Assembly (NCBI RefSeq): GCF_021083185.1
Contig: NZ_JAIGQB010000004.1
Span: 1 to 64,000 of the forward strand
DNA from: Nocardioides furvisabuli
GTDB lineage: Bacteria; Actinomycetota; Actinomycetes; Propionibacteriales; Nocardioidaceae
DNA: 64,000 nucleotides
Direction of reading: 5' to 3'
This document shows positions 50,337 through 59,801 of this stretch, piece by piece. Below the pieces are notes generated by a model, which saw nothing but the letters and a program-made list of their open reading frames with translations, was not told the DNA's origin and did no database searches. A program made the position numbers and the translations under genes. Position 1 is the first letter of the stretch. Every line of letters begins with the position of its first letter.

Positions 50337-51983
50337 GTGACCGAGCTGCGCAGCCCGCTCGTCTGCGGCGCCCTCGGACGCTACGACCGCGACCGCGTGG
50401 GTCGCGTCGCGGCGGCACTCGGAGGCGACGACGTGCGGTTCGTCCACGAGGACTCCACCTCCGTCCTCGCGATGGACCGCGAGCCCCTCCGCTGGGGCAG
50501 GCGGCGCCACCGCGGTCTCGGCTGGATCGACGGTCTGCCGTGGCGTGCCGGGGCGATCGACTGGCAGGACGCCGCCCGCCGTGGCGCGTGCGGGCTCGTC
50601 CTCGACGGCCGCCACCGCCGGCTGCACACGTCGGTCAACGGGCTGGGCTCGATCTACTGGACCGTCGACGACGGAGCGCTCTACTTCTCGTCCCGCATCG
50701 AGCCGCTCGTGCGGTCCTCGCCGCGGCTGCTCACGATCGACTGGGACGCGTGGTCGTCGATCATCGCGCTGCGCTACCCCGCCTCGGACCGAACCCCGTT
50801 CGCCGAGGTCCGCCGGCTCCAACCGTGGTCGACCCTGACGTGGGAGCGGGGCCGGGCCCACCGGGCGGCGCCGACGTGGCCGTGGGCCGAGGCCGAGCGG
50901 AACCTCTCCGGACCGGAGGCCGGCGCAGCACTCGCACAGTCCCTGAGGGACACCGTGTCCGCGGTCGGCCGCCCGACGCTGGTGCCGCTCAGTGGCGGGC
51001 GCGACTCGCGGATGCTGGCCTGCGCCTTCGCCGAGGCCGGCCTCGCGGCCCGCGCCGTCAGCGTCAGCGACGACGAGGGCGGTGACTTCGAGGAGGCACT
51101 CGCACGACCGGTCGCCGACGCGCTCGGTCTCGACCTCGAGGTCCTGCGCGCCGCGGCGGGCAACTACCCGCGCAACTGGGAGACCCGCGCGCGGCTCGTG
51201 GAGCACCAGTTCGTCGACCACGCGTGGCTGGTGCCGCTGTCGCGCCACCTCGCCCGGCAGGACCTGCCCGTCTCCGACGGCTTCGCGATGGATGTGCTGC
51301 TCGGTCGCGGCAAGCGGTTCTTCACCGCGGAGACGCTCGACCGGAGCGACCCGCGCCGGGCCAGCCTGGCTCTCTTCGACTCAGTACGCCGCTTCGGCCA
51401 CGCCCACCTGGCGCTCGCGGAGGACGTGCGGGCGCCACTGCTGGACCGCGCGCGCGGGCTGTTCCTGGAGGTGGCTGCGGAGTTCGAGGGAGCGCCGCAG
51501 CAGGCACCGCTGACGTTCTACCGGACCCGCACCGTCCGCGGGGTGGCCTGCTATCCCACCGGCCTGCTCGGCCGCCGGTCCCACATCGTCGCGCCGGCCG
51601 CGAGCCATGACTTCGCGATGGCGTCCTTCTCCGCCACGGAGGCAGCGGCGCACGACGACGGGCTCTACGCCCGGGCGTTCGAGGCGCTCGCGCCCGAGAT
51701 CGGACGCATGCCGTCGACCGCGACCTCCCCTCGTCCGCCGGGCGGCCGGCTCCGGCTCTGGTGCTCCGGACCGGCCGTCGCGGCGCACCGCGAGCGGCTC
51801 GCCGAAGGCCCGCTCGCAGGCGTGCTGGCTCCCGAGCTCACGACGTGGCTCGACGCTCCCGACCGGGGCGAGCCGGGACCGGACCTGCGCCTCGGGCTCG
51901 AGGGGATCAGCCTGCTCCACTCCTGGTGGGCGCGCTACCGCGACGTGCTGCGCGAGGTGGACCTCCGCGACCTGACGGGCTGA
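50337..51983 (+). CDS. Stand-alone asparagine-synthetase-like protein
   Basis: The 548-residue protein has an intact ATP-binding loop LSGGRDSRML near 217, typical of the asparagine synthetase family. Its first 180 residues have only the outline of the glutaminase fold (LGWIDGLPWRAGAID, GLVLDGRHRRLH) and lack a catalytic Cys2, so no ammonia would come from glutamine. The rest (ADALGLDLEVLRAAAGNYPR, VSDGFAMDVLLGRGKRFF) is unlike true AsnB. Similar proteins include lasso-peptide cyclases and beta-lactam synthetases, but no precursor or partner gene is seen. The GTG at 50337 lies nine bases after pepN, so both are probably on one transcript. Confidence 0.75.
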   Translation: MTELRSPLVCGALGRYDRDRVGRVAAALGGDDVRFVHEDSTSVLAMDREPLRWGRRRHRGLGWIDGLPWRAGAIDWQDAARRGACGLVLDGRHRRLHTSVNGLGSIYWTVDDGALYFSSRIEPLVRSSPRLLTIDWDAWSSIIALRYPASDRTPFAEVRRLQPWSTLTWERGRAHRAAPTWPWAEAERNLSGPEAGAALAQSLRDTVSAVGRPTLVPLSGGRDSRMLACAFAEAGLAARAVSVSDDEGGDFEEALARPVADALGLDLEVLRAAAGNYPRNWETRARLVEHQFVDHAWLVPLSRHLARQDLPVSDGFAMDVLLGRGKRFFTAETLDRSDPRRASLALFDSVRRFGHAHLALAEDVRAPLLDRARGLFLEVAAEFEGAPQQAPLTFYRTRTVRGVACYPTGLLGRRSHIVAPAASHDFAMASFSATEAAAHDDGLYARAFEALAPEIGRMPSTATSPRPPGGRLRLWCSGPAVAAHRERLAEGPLAGVLAPELTTWLDAPDRGEPGPDLRLGLEGISLLHSWWARYRDVLREVDLRDLTG

Positions 51984-52015
51984 GTCCTGCCCGCGTCACG
52001 ACACGGGCAGGACTC
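51982..52015. terminator. Bidirectional hairpin terminator between convergent genes
   Basis: GAGTCCTGCCCG and CGGGCAGGACTC pair perfectly over twelve bases around a ten-base loop. The hairpin covers the stop codon of the rightward gene and lies ten bases beyond the prs stop on the other strand, so it can serve both transcripts. Confidence 0.7.
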
Positions 52016-52024
52016 GCAGGGGTC

Positions 52025-53005
52025 CTACGCGTGACCGTCGAACATGGAGGTCACCGAACCGTCCTCGAAGACCTCGCGGATCGCGCGCGCGATGAGCGGC
52101 GCGATCGAGAGCGTGGTGAGCTTGTCGAACTGCTTGTCCGCCGGCACCGGGAGCGTGTTGGTGACCACGACCTCCATGGCGGAGGAGTTCTTCAGCCGGT
52201 CGACCGCGGGGTCGGAGAGGATCGGGTGGGTGGCGGCGATGATCACGCCGGCCGCGCCCTCGGCCATGCACGCCTCGGCGGCCTTCACGATCGTGCCGCC
52301 GGTGTCGATCATGTCGTCGGTGAGGATGCAGATCTTGTCCTTGACCTCACCCACGACGCGGTTGGCGACGACCTCGTTGGCCACGTCGGTGCGCCGCGAC
52401 TTGTGGATGAAGGCGAGGGGTACGCCGCCGAGGCGGGCCGACCAGCGCTCGGCGACCTTGATCCGGCCGGCGTCGGGCGAGACCACGGCGAGCTGCTGGT
52501 CGCCGTACTTGGCCTTGACGTAGTCGGTGAGGATCGGCAGCGCCATCAGGTGGTCGACGGGGCCGTCGAAGAAGCCCTGGATCTGGTCGGCGTGCAGGTC
52601 GACGGTGATCAGGCGGTCCGCGCCGGCGGTCTTGAACAGGTCGGCCATCAGGCGCGCCGAGATCGGCTCGCGGCCGCGGTGCTTCTTGTCCTGGCGGGCG
52701 TAGCCGTAGAACGGCATCACCACGGTGATCCGCTTCGCCGAGGCCCGCTTGAGGGCGTCGACCATGATCAGGTGCTCCATGACCCACTCGTTGATCGGAG
52801 CGGTGTGGCTCTGGATCACGAAGGCGTCGCACCCCCGCACGGACTCCTCGTAGCGGACGTAGAGCTCACCATTGGCGAACGCGTAGGCGCTCTGCGGCAC
52901 GAGGCCGCACTCGAGGAGGTCGGCGACCTCGTGGGAGAGATCGGGGTGCGCCCGGCCGCTGAAGACCATCAGGTTCTTCTCGGTGGTCCGCTTCATTCCG
53001 GTCAC
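52025..53005 (-). CDS. prs: Ribose-phosphate pyrophosphokinase
   Basis: Makes PRPP from ribose 5-phosphate and ATP for nucleotide, histidine and tryptophan synthesis. The 326-residue protein has NLMVFSGRAHPDLSHEVA, the ATP-binding FANGELYVRYEESVRG, VVMPFYGYARQDKKHRGREP, the metal-binding DLHADQIQGFF, and the PRPP loop ILTDDMIDTGGTIVKAAEA. The GTG at 53005 has a GAGGAG sequence at usable distance; an ATG nine bases later (52996) is the alternative start. It follows glmU in the same direction, as in many actinobacteria. Confidence 0.95.
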   Translation of the reverse strand: MTGMKRTTEKNLMVFSGRAHPDLSHEVADLLECGLVPQSAYAFANGELYVRYEESVRGCDAFVIQSHTAPINEWVMEHLIMVDALKRASAKRITVVMPFYGYARQDKKHRGREPISARLMADLFKTAGADRLITVDLHADQIQGFFDGPVDHLMALPILTDYVKAKYGDQQLAVVSPDAGRIKVAERWSARLGGVPLAFIHKSRRTDVANEVVANRVVGEVKDKICILTDDMIDTGGTIVKAAEACMAEGAAGVIIAATHPILSDPAVDRLKNSSAMEVVVTNTLPVPADKQFDKLTTLSIAPLIARAIREVFEDGSVTSMFDGHA

Positions 53006-53108
53006 GCGACGCGACTCCTCGCTGTGCTGGTCAGCCTGGGGGGTGGCTCTCATCGGAGGTGCTGGGGAAGAGTCTGGCCCACGGACCGGGCCTTCCCCAA
53101 CCCCGGGG

Positions 53109-54545
53109 TCACCCCTCGGTCGTCTCCTGCTGTTCACGCGCCGTTCGCGCCGCCTCGGCCTGCGCGGTCCCGGCCCGCCGGGACTCCGTCCAGCCCTCGA
53201 GGTTGCGCTGCGCGGAGCCGCTGACCGCCAGGGCGCCGGCCGGCACGCTGCGGCGTACGACGGTGCCACCGGCCGTGCCCGCGCCGTCGCCGACGGCGAC
53301 CGGGGCGACGAAGGTGTTGTTGGAGCCGGTCTTGACGAAGCGGCCGATGACGGTGCGGTGCTTGGCCACCCCGTCGTAGTTGGCGAAGACCGTGCCGGCG
53401 CCGATGTTGGTGCCCTCGCCGATCTCGGCGTCGCCGACGTAGGACAGGTGCGGCACCTTGGCGCCGTCGCCGATCTGGGAGTTCTTGGTCTCCACGAAGG
53501 TGCCGATCTTGCCCGCGACCCCGAGCTGCGTGCCGGGACGGAGGTAGGCGAAGGGCCCCACGCTGGCGCGGTCGCCGATGACGGCGAGCTCGGCGTGGGT
53601 GCGTACGACGCGCGCGCCGGCGCCGACCTCGCAGTCCTTCAGCGTGGTGTCGGGCCCGACGACCGCGTCCTCGCGGACCACGGTCGCGCCGAGGAGCTGG
53701 GTGCCGGGCAGGATCGTGGCGTCGGGCTCGAGGACCACGTCGGCCTCGATCCACGTCGTGGCCGGGTCCATGACGGTGACGCCGTCCTTCATCCAGCGGG
53801 TGACGATGCGGCGGTTGAGCTCCCTGCCGAGCTCGGCGAGCTGGGCGCGGTCGTTGGCCCCCTCGGTCTGCGCGACGTCCTCGATGAGGTGCGCGCCGAC
53901 GGTGAGGCCGTCCTCGCGGGCCAGGCCGACGGCGTCGGTCAGGTAGTACTCGCCCTTGGCGTTGTCGTTGGTGATCCGCGGCAGCGCCGAGACCAGGAAC
54001 TCGGCGTCGAAGGCCAGGATCCCGGAGTTGATCTCGTCGATCTCGCGCTGCTCGGGCGTGGCGTCCTTCTCCTCCACGACCGCCTCGACGTCGCCCTCCT
54101 CGTTGCGCACGACCCGGCCGTAGCCGAACGGGCGCGCCACCCGACCGCTGAGGATGCTCACCGCGCGCTGGGCGGCCTCGTGCTCCTCGGCGAAGGCCCT
54201 GAGGGACTCCCCCTCGAGCAGCGGGGTGTCGCCGGCGGCGACGATGACGGTGCCGGTGGTCGCACCGCAGGCCTCCATCGCGACGCGTACGGCGTGCCCG
54301 GTGCCCTGCTGCGTCTCCTGCACCGCCAGCACCGCGCCGGGCAGCAGCTCGGTGATGTGCGGACCGACCTGCTCGCGCTGGTGGCCGACGACCGCGACGA
54401 CGCTGGTCGGCTCGACGGCCTCCACGGCGCGCAGGACGTGGCCGATCATGGAGCGCCCGGCGATGGGGTGCAGCACCTTCATGGTCTTCGACTTCATGCG
54501 GGTGCCGCCGCCGGCGGCGAGCACGATGACGGTGAGGTTGTCCAT
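53109..54545 (-). CDS. glmU: Bifunctional GlmU (GlcN-1-P acetyltransferase / UDP-GlcNAc pyrophosphorylase)
   Basis: Makes UDP-GlcNAc for peptidoglycan and surface polymers in two steps. The 478-residue protein has the N-terminal uridylyltransferase loop VIVLAAGGGTRMKSKTMKVL, QQGTGHAV, AAGDTPLL and INSGILAFDAE, then the C-terminal left-handed beta-helix with repeated hexapeptides (IEADVVLEPDATILPGTQLL) and the acetyltransferase residues in VKTGSNNTFVAPV. The last 35 residues are a charged tail. Its product is a likely precursor for amino sugars in the EPS made from the neighbouring locus. Confidence 0.95.
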   Translation of the reverse strand: MDNLTVIVLAAGGGTRMKSKTMKVLHPIAGRSMIGHVLRAVEAVEPTSVVAVVGHQREQVGPHITELLPGAVLAVQETQQGTGHAVRVAMEACGATTGTVIVAAGDTPLLEGESLRAFAEEHEAAQRAVSILSGRVARPFGYGRVVRNEEGDVEAVVEEKDATPEQREIDEINSGILAFDAEFLVSALPRITNDNAKGEYYLTDAVGLAREDGLTVGAHLIEDVAQTEGANDRAQLAELGRELNRRIVTRWMKDGVTVMDPATTWIEADVVLEPDATILPGTQLLGATVVREDAVVGPDTTLKDCEVGAGARVVRTHAELAVIGDRASVGPFAYLRPGTQLGVAGKIGTFVETKNSQIGDGAKVPHLSYVGDAEIGEGTNIGAGTVFANYDGVAKHRTVIGRFVKTGSNNTFVAPVAVGDGAGTAGGTVVRRSVPAGALAVSGSAQRNLEGWTESRRAGTAQAEAARTAREQQETTEG

Positions 54546-54659
54546 GCCCGCAGTCTGACACCGCGCCGGGGTGGGCGGGCCACTCGCGTCCCTGTGGTCG
54601 AATGACCACCCGAGCAGGCGCACCTGCCCGCACGTCATCGGCCCCGGAGGGACTGCTGC

Positions 54660-55499
54660 ATGAGGACCCTCGACGACAAGGTCGCCGCCGTCACCGGGGC
54701 GGGCTCCGGCATCGGCCGCGCGCTGGCCCTCGAGCTGGCCGGCCGCGGCTGCCGGCTCGCCCTGTCGGACGTCGACGCCGCGGGGCTCGCCGAGACCGCG
54801 CGCCTGCTCACCGGCCGTGCCCGCGCGGTGACGACCTCGGTGGTGGACGTCGCCGTCGAGGCCGCCGTGCTCGCCTGGGCCGACGAGGTCGTCGCCGACC
54901 ACGGCCGCGCGAACCTCGTCGTCAACAACGCCGGCGTCGCCCTGTCCGGCACGGTCGCGTCGCTCTCGACCGAGGACTACCGCTGGATCATGGGCGTGAA
55001 CTTCTGGGGCGTGGTCCACGGCACCAAGGCGTTCCTGCCCCACCTCGAGGCGTCGGGCGAGGGCCACGTGGTCAACATCTCCAGCGTCTTCGGCCTCACC
55101 GCGCAGCCGCTGATGAGCGGCTACAACGCCAGCAAGTACGCCGTACGCGGCTTCACCGAGTCGCTGCGCCAGGATCTCGCGCTGACGCGGTCCTGCGTGA
55201 GCGCGACGTGCGTGCACCCCGGCGGCATCAAGACCAACATCGCCCGCGCCGCGCGGGTGGACGCCAGTGTCGCCGGCGCGACAGGCAGGTCTGCGGAGGC
55301 CTCCTCGAAGGAGTTCGAGAAGTCCTTCATCACCACCCCTGCCAAGGCGGCCGAGGTGATCGTCGAGGCGGTCCGCAAGGACAAGCGCCGGGTGCTCATC
55401 GGGCCCGACGCCCGGGTCTTCGACGCCATGGCCCGCCTCGCCCCGGCCGGCTACCAGCGCCTGATCACCGGCGTCGTGCGCTCGCGGGGTGCGGAGTGA
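54660..55499 (+). CDS. Short-chain dehydrogenase/reductase
   Basis: A 279-residue classical SDR. The cofactor loop is VTGAGSGIGRALALEL with aspartate after strand 2 (LSDVDAAG), which suggests NAD(H). VVNNAGVALSG, the catalytic serine in NISSVFG, and Y-N-A-S-K (catalytic Tyr and Lys) follow. HPGGIKTNIARAAR closes the substrate pocket. The substrate is unknown. A GGAGGGA ribosome site lies upstream. The stop overlaps the alpha/beta-hydrolase start by four bases (GTGA), so the two enzymes probably act in one route, perhaps on a lipid or xenobiotic. Confidence 0.9.
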   Translation: MRTLDDKVAAVTGAGSGIGRALALELAGRGCRLALSDVDAAGLAETARLLTGRARAVTTSVVDVAVEAAVLAWADEVVADHGRANLVVNNAGVALSGTVASLSTEDYRWIMGVNFWGVVHGTKAFLPHLEASGEGHVVNISSVFGLTAQPLMSGYNASKYAVRGFTESLRQDLALTRSCVSATCVHPGGIKTNIARAARVDASVAGATGRSAEASSKEFEKSFITTPAKAAEVIVEAVRKDKRRVLIGPDARVFDAMARLAPAGYQRLITGVVRSRGAE

Positions 55500-56404
55500 A
55501 ACGACGGACGGCGATCGCCGCTCGGGCGTACGCCGCCGCGACCGCTGCGGAGGCGCGGGCCTACGGCCTGCGCGAGCGCCGCGTCGACGTCGGGGACTGC
55601 TCCCTCGCCCTCCTCGAGGGCGGACCGGCCGACGCGCCCGCGGTGGTGCTCGTCCACGGCTACTCCGCCGACCGGGTCGTGTGGGTGCGCTTCGCGCGCC
55701 ACCTGCTGCGCGACCACCGGGTGATCGTGCCGGAGCTGGCCGGGCACGGCGCGACCGGCTTCAGCAGCGGCGTCGGCCACTCGGCCCCCGCGCAGGCGGC
55801 GCGGCTCGCAACGCTGCTCGACCGCCTCGGCATCGGCTCCGCCCACGTCGGGGGGAACTCCATGGGCGGCTTCGTCGCCGCCACCCTCGCCGTCGAGCAC
55901 CCCGACCGGGTCGCCTCGCTGCTGCTCAGCGACGCGGTGGGCGTCGCCTCCCCCGAGCCGAGCGAGGCCGAGCTGCTCTTCCGCCAGGGCCGCAACCCGT
56001 TCCTGCTCGAGAGCGTCGCGGACTTCCCCGACTTCTACGCCATGACGATGGCGCGCCCGCCCTTCCTGCCCGCCGTGCTGCGGGCCGCGGTCGCCGCCGA
56101 CTACGTCGCCCGCAGGGACCAGCTCGCCGAGATCTTCGCCGACTTCCACGGCGTGGCGACCCTCGACGACCGGCTCGACGAGATCACCGCGCCCACGCTC
56201 GTGATGTGGGGCGAGGAGGACCGCCTGGTCCACCCCAGCACCGCGCGGGCCTGGGCCGGGGGCATCGAGGGCGCCCGGACGGTGCTCTACCCCGGCATCG
56301 GGCACATGCCGATGCTGGAGGCGCCGGGGCGCAGCGCGGCCGACTACCGCGCGTTCCTGGCCCGGGTCGCCGCCGCGGACCGACGACGGGACGAAGTGCC
56401 CTAG
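55496..56404 (+). CDS. Alpha/beta-hydrolase
   Basis: The 302-residue protein has the classical alpha/beta-hydrolase fold: the oxyanion motif VVLVHGYSADRVVWVRF, the nucleophile elbow GGNSMGGFVAA with serine, a catalytic aspartate in MWGEEDRLV, and the histidine in PGIGHMPMLEAP. The pattern is like the haloalkane dehalogenase and lipase-esterase groups. A short hydrophobic start could associate it with the membrane. Co-expression with the SDR is suggested by the overlap. The natural substrate cannot be told. Confidence 0.88.
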   Translation: MKRRTAIAARAYAAATAAEARAYGLRERRVDVGDCSLALLEGGPADAPAVVLVHGYSADRVVWVRFARHLLRDHRVIVPELAGHGATGFSSGVGHSAPAQAARLATLLDRLGIGSAHVGGNSMGGFVAATLAVEHPDRVASLLLSDAVGVASPEPSEAELLFRQGRNPFLLESVADFPDFYAMTMARPPFLPAVLRAAVAADYVARRDQLAEIFADFHGVATLDDRLDEITAPTLVMWGEEDRLVHPSTARAWAGGIEGARTVLYPGIGHMPMLEAPGRSAADYRAFLARVAAADRRRDEVP

Positions 56405-56437
56405 CGCGGTGGGGCGGCCTGCGGTCGACTGGTCGCC

Positions 56438-58093
56438 ATGTCGTGGTCGGTGAGCCTCCGTCCTCCGGGACGGAGGGCACTGCGGGGTGACGTGGTGGCG
56501 GGCGTCACCGTCGCCGCCTACCTCGTGCCCCAGGTCCTGGCCTACTCCGGGCTGGCCCGCGTGCCCCCGGCGGCCGGGCTCTGGGCGGCCTTCGTCGCCC
56601 TCGCGGTCTACTTCCTCCTCGGCTCCTCGCCGCAGCTGTCCGTCGGCCCGGAGTCGACCACCGCTCTGATGACCGGCGCCGCGCTGGCGAGCGTCACCGT
56701 GACCGGTGATTCGGCGCAGGACGCGGCGGCCGTGCTGGCGCTGGCGGTCGGCGCGGTGTGCCTCCTCGCCTGGGCCGGTGGCCTCGCGTTCCTCGCCGAC
56801 CTGCTCTCCAAGCCGGTGCTCGTCGGCTACATGGCCGGCATCGCCGGGCTCATGATCCTCTCGCAGACCGCGCGCGGGAGCGGGGCCGACGTCCCCGACG
56901 GCACGGTGCTGGCCCAGACGTGGTGGTTGCTCCAGCACCCCGCCGCCGTGCACGGCCCGACCCTGGCGGTGTGCCTCGGCACCCTCGCGCTGCTGCTCGC
57001 CGGCGCCCGGCTGTGGCCCACCGGTCCGGTGCCGCTGGTCGGCATGCTCGTGGCGACCCTCGGCGTGACCCTGGCCGGTCTGTCCGACGACGGCGTGGCC
57101 GCGGTCGGGTCCCTGCCCTTCGCGCTGCCGTCGGTGGGCCTGCCGTCGGTCGCGTCGGTGGGATCGTGGGCGCTGCTGACGACCGCGCTGGCGATCGCCG
57201 TCGTGGGCTTCACCGACAACGTGCTCACCGCTCGTGCCTTCGGCGTACGCCACGGCGACCGCATCGACGCGCGCCGCGAGCTGCTGGCCCTGGGTGCGGC
57301 GAACGTCGCGGCGGGCGTCGTGCACGGCTTCCCCGTCAGCAGCTCCGGCAGCCGGACCGCGATCGTCGACGCGGTGGGCGGGCGGTCGCGCTGGGCCGGC
57401 CTGTCGACCCTGGGCGCCGCACTCGTCCTGGTCGTCGCGCTGCGACCGGTCCTGGCCCGCTTCCCCGACGCCGCACTCGCCGCCGTGGTGGTCTACGCCG
57501 GGCTGCGGCTGGTCGACGTCGCGGAGTTCGCCCGGATCGGACGCTACCGGCGCACCGAGCTGCTCATCGCCCTCGCCACCACGGCCGGGGTGCTGGTCCT
57601 GGGCGTGCTGCAGGGGGTGCTGGTGGCGGTGAGCCTCTCCCTCCTCGACGTGATCCGCCGGGTCGCCCGGCCGCACGACGCGGTCGAGGGGCTGGTGCCC
57701 GACCTGGCGGGCATGCACGACGTCGATGACTATGCCGACGCCCTGCCGGTGCCCGGCCTGCTGGTCTACCGCTACGACGCGCCGCTGTTCTTCGCCAACG
57801 CCGACAACTTCCTCAGCCGCGTCCGGGAGTCGGTGGAGACGCACGCCCCGCAGTGGGTGGTGCTCAACACCGAGGCCATCGGCGAGGTCGACCTCACCGG
57901 CGCCGACGCCCTCGAGACGCTGCGCGCGGAGCTCGAGGCCCGGGGCGTCGTGCTGGCGCTGGCACGGCTCAAGCACGATCAGCGCGAGGCCCTCGCGCCG
58001 AGCGGGCTGCTCGAGCGGATCGGGGCCGAGCACGTCTTCCCGACGCTGCCGACCGCGCTGGACGCCTACCGCGCCGCGACCGGTCAGCGCTGA
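56438..58093 (+). CDS. SulP family anion transporter with STAS domain
   Basis: A 551-residue inner-membrane transporter with about 12-14 helices followed by a cytoplasmic STAS domain (about 430-551). Family features are GDVVAGVTVAAYLVPQVLAY, the second-helix GLWAAFVALAVYFLLGSS, and VSSSGSRTAIVDAVGGRS, close to the conserved S-x-S-x-S region. The STAS part contains VLNTEAIGEVDLTGADAL. Substrates in the family are sulphate, bicarbonate and related anions; no carbonic anhydrase or sulphur gene is adjacent. Its end overlaps the convergent glycosyltransferase gene by ten bases. Confidence 0.92.
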   Translation: MSWSVSLRPPGRRALRGDVVAGVTVAAYLVPQVLAYSGLARVPPAAGLWAAFVALAVYFLLGSSPQLSVGPESTTALMTGAALASVTVTGDSAQDAAAVLALAVGAVCLLAWAGGLAFLADLLSKPVLVGYMAGIAGLMILSQTARGSGADVPDGTVLAQTWWLLQHPAAVHGPTLAVCLGTLALLLAGARLWPTGPVPLVGMLVATLGVTLAGLSDDGVAAVGSLPFALPSVGLPSVASVGSWALLTTALAIAVVGFTDNVLTARAFGVRHGDRIDARRELLALGAANVAAGVVHGFPVSSSGSRTAIVDAVGGRSRWAGLSTLGAALVLVVALRPVLARFPDAALAAVVVYAGLRLVDVAEFARIGRYRRTELLIALATTAGVLVLGVLQGVLVAVSLSLLDVIRRVARPHDAVEGLVPDLAGMHDVDDYADALPVPGLLVYRYDAPLFFANADNFLSRVRESVETHAPQWVVLNTEAIGEVDLTGADALETLRAELEARGVVLALARLKHDQREALAPSGLLERIGAEHVFPTLPTALDAYRAATGQR

Positions 58094-59460
58094 GCGACCT
58101 CCGGCGCGGTCGCCGCGTCGAGCAGCTGCGCGAAGAGGTCGACGTACTGGATGAGGTGCCGATCGGCCAGGAAGTGGTCGCGCACGCGCAGGTGGGCGGC
58201 GCGCCCCAGGTCCTGGCACCGCTCCGGGTCGGCGAGCAGCGACGCCAGCGCCGCGACCAGCGCGGCGCCGTCGCGCGGGTCGTCGAGCAGCAGGCCGCTG
58301 ACGCCGTGCTCGACCTGGTCGCGGATGCCCCCCACCGCGGAGGCGACCACCGGTCGGGCCTTCCACATCGGCTCCGTCACGGTCAGCCCGAAGCCTTCGG
58401 CCAGGCTCTTCTGCACCACGACGCTCGCCCAGCGCTGGAGGGCGTTGACGACCCGCGCGTTGTCGACGAGGTCGTCCATCGGGACCGAGACGAGGTGCGT
58501 GCGCGCACGTGCCCGCCCCGGCAGCGCCCGCCACTGCCCGCGGCACTCGGCGAGCACCTCCGCGGCCTCGGGGTCGTCGGCCACGCCCCGCGCCTCCGGG
58601 CCGGCGAGCACGAGGTGGACGTCAGGGGGGAGGTCGTCGAGGTGCGCGGCGAAGGCGTCCAGCACGCCGGCCATGTCCTTGAGCCGGTCCCAGCGGCTGA
58701 CCTGCAGGACGACGCGGGCATCGCGCGGCAGCGCGGTCCCCTCGACCACCATCCCGGGGCGGTGCACCAGCTCCTCCACCTCCGCGGCCGACAGCTCGGC
58801 GTTCTTGGGGCTGAACGGGTCGAGGGAGGGCGGGACGACCCGCAGCCAGCGGCGGTCCACCCACGCGGGCGCGAACTCCTCCCGCGAGAAGACGCACGCG
58901 TGCGCCGGCTCGACCAGCGGGCGCAGGAACCCCCACGCGTCGTCGGTCCACGTGTTGGTCTCGTCGAGCCCCACGTGGCAGCGCCACACGACGTGCGCCC
59001 CGCGCTCGCGCAGCGCCCCGGCCAGGCCGGCGGTCTGCGGGTCGTGGAGCAGCACGACGTCGCCGGGCCGCACGCGGCGGAGCAGCTCGTCGCGGTGGCG
59101 CGCGAGGGTGGCGTCGTACGCCGCCCGCGCGCCGGCGTCCAGCGCACCGCCGTCGCCCGGGACGCCGTGCAGCCGATTGTGGATCCGCTTCGTGACGGCG
59201 AAGAAGTCGGCGTCCCCGCCGATGACGAGCCAGCGGATGTCGATGCCGGTGCCGGCCGCGTAGGCGACGAGGGTGTGCAGCATCTCCGCGACGCCACCAC
59301 CGCGCGCGGTCGAGCTGACGTTCCACAGGGTGCGGCCGTCGAGCAGCCGACGGGCCGCGGCGGCGTACTCCTCGACGCGCTGCACCCGCTCCGGCGGCAG
59401 CAGGGTGGACAGCCGCGCGAGCGCGACCGGCACCACCGGCACCTCCAGCAGGCCGCTCAT
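58084..59460 (-). CDS. TreT-like trehalose glycosyltransferring synthase (GT4)
   Basis: The 458-residue protein is of the GT4 type with an N-terminal domain beginning TLWNVSSTARGGGVAEMLHT, typical of TreT-like enzymes, IDIRWLVIGGDADFFAVTKR with HNRLHG, and VVWRCHVGLDETN. The donor domain contains VLQVSRWDRLKDMAGVLDAF, VSVPMDDLVDNARVVNALQ and the sugar-nucleotide loop KSLAEGFGLTVTEPMWKARP. TreT forms trehalose from glucose and a nucleotide-activated glucose. The four-base overlap with the small upstream gene suggests co-translation. Confidence 0.82.
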   Translation of the reverse strand: MSGLLEVPVVPVALARLSTLLPPERVQRVEEYAAAARRLLDGRTLWNVSSTARGGGVAEMLHTLVAYAAGTGIDIRWLVIGGDADFFAVTKRIHNRLHGVPGDGGALDAGARAAYDATLARHRDELLRRVRPGDVVLLHDPQTAGLAGALRERGAHVVWRCHVGLDETNTWTDDAWGFLRPLVEPAHACVFSREEFAPAWVDRRWLRVVPPSLDPFSPKNAELSAAEVEELVHRPGMVVEGTALPRDARVVLQVSRWDRLKDMAGVLDAFAAHLDDLPPDVHLVLAGPEARGVADDPEAAEVLAECRGQWRALPGRARARTHLVSVPMDDLVDNARVVNALQRWASVVVQKSLAEGFGLTVTEPMWKARPVVASAVGGIRDQVEHGVSGLLLDDPRDGAALVAALASLLADPERCQDLGRAAHLRVRDHFLADRHLIQYVDLFAQLLDAATAPEVAQR

Positions 59461-59744
59461 CGCTGGTCACGCGGGCGGGGCAGCTCGATCGCGCCGCCCA
59501 CGCGGATCTCGACCCCGGGCGCGGCGCGACGGGCCACCTCCAGCGCGACGTCCATGCGCCGGATCAGCCCCGCCCTCGCCGCGTGGTCGCACTCGGCCAC
59601 GAACGGCTCGACGAGCTCCACCGCCCGGTGGCACTCGCGGGCCCGCCGCGCCGCGGCACTGACGCGTTCCTCGAGGTCGCCGACGTCCTCGACGACGACC
59701 CGCACGGTCGCGGGGCTGGGCGGGGGCGGCGCAGGGTGCATCAC
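59457..59744 (-). CDS. Small protein of unknown function coupled to TreT-like gene
   Basis: The gene is not recognised. The 95-residue product has a proline-rich start (MMHPAPPPPSPATVRV), a strand VRVVVEDVGDLEERV, then a long amphipathic helix rich in arginine and acidic residues, and a short end IRVGGAIELPRP. No membrane segment or catalytic motif is visible. The stop overlaps the start of the TreT-like gene by four bases, so it probably works with that enzyme. Confidence 0.6.
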   Translation of the reverse strand: MMHPAPPPPSPATVRVVVEDVGDLEERVSAAARRARECHRAVELVEPFVAECDHAARAGLIRRMDVALEVARRAAPGVEIRVGGAIELPRPRDQR

Positions 59745-59801
59745 GGTCTCCTCGGGTCTCTCCCCCGAGTCTCGCCGCCTCGTGCGGACGTCGACAGGGT
59801 C

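Noticed and set aside
46945..50418. Open reading frame of 1157 codons on the minus strand
   Set aside because: It is antisense to pepN and a shifted frame of rplY. Both genes have intact motifs in their own frames.
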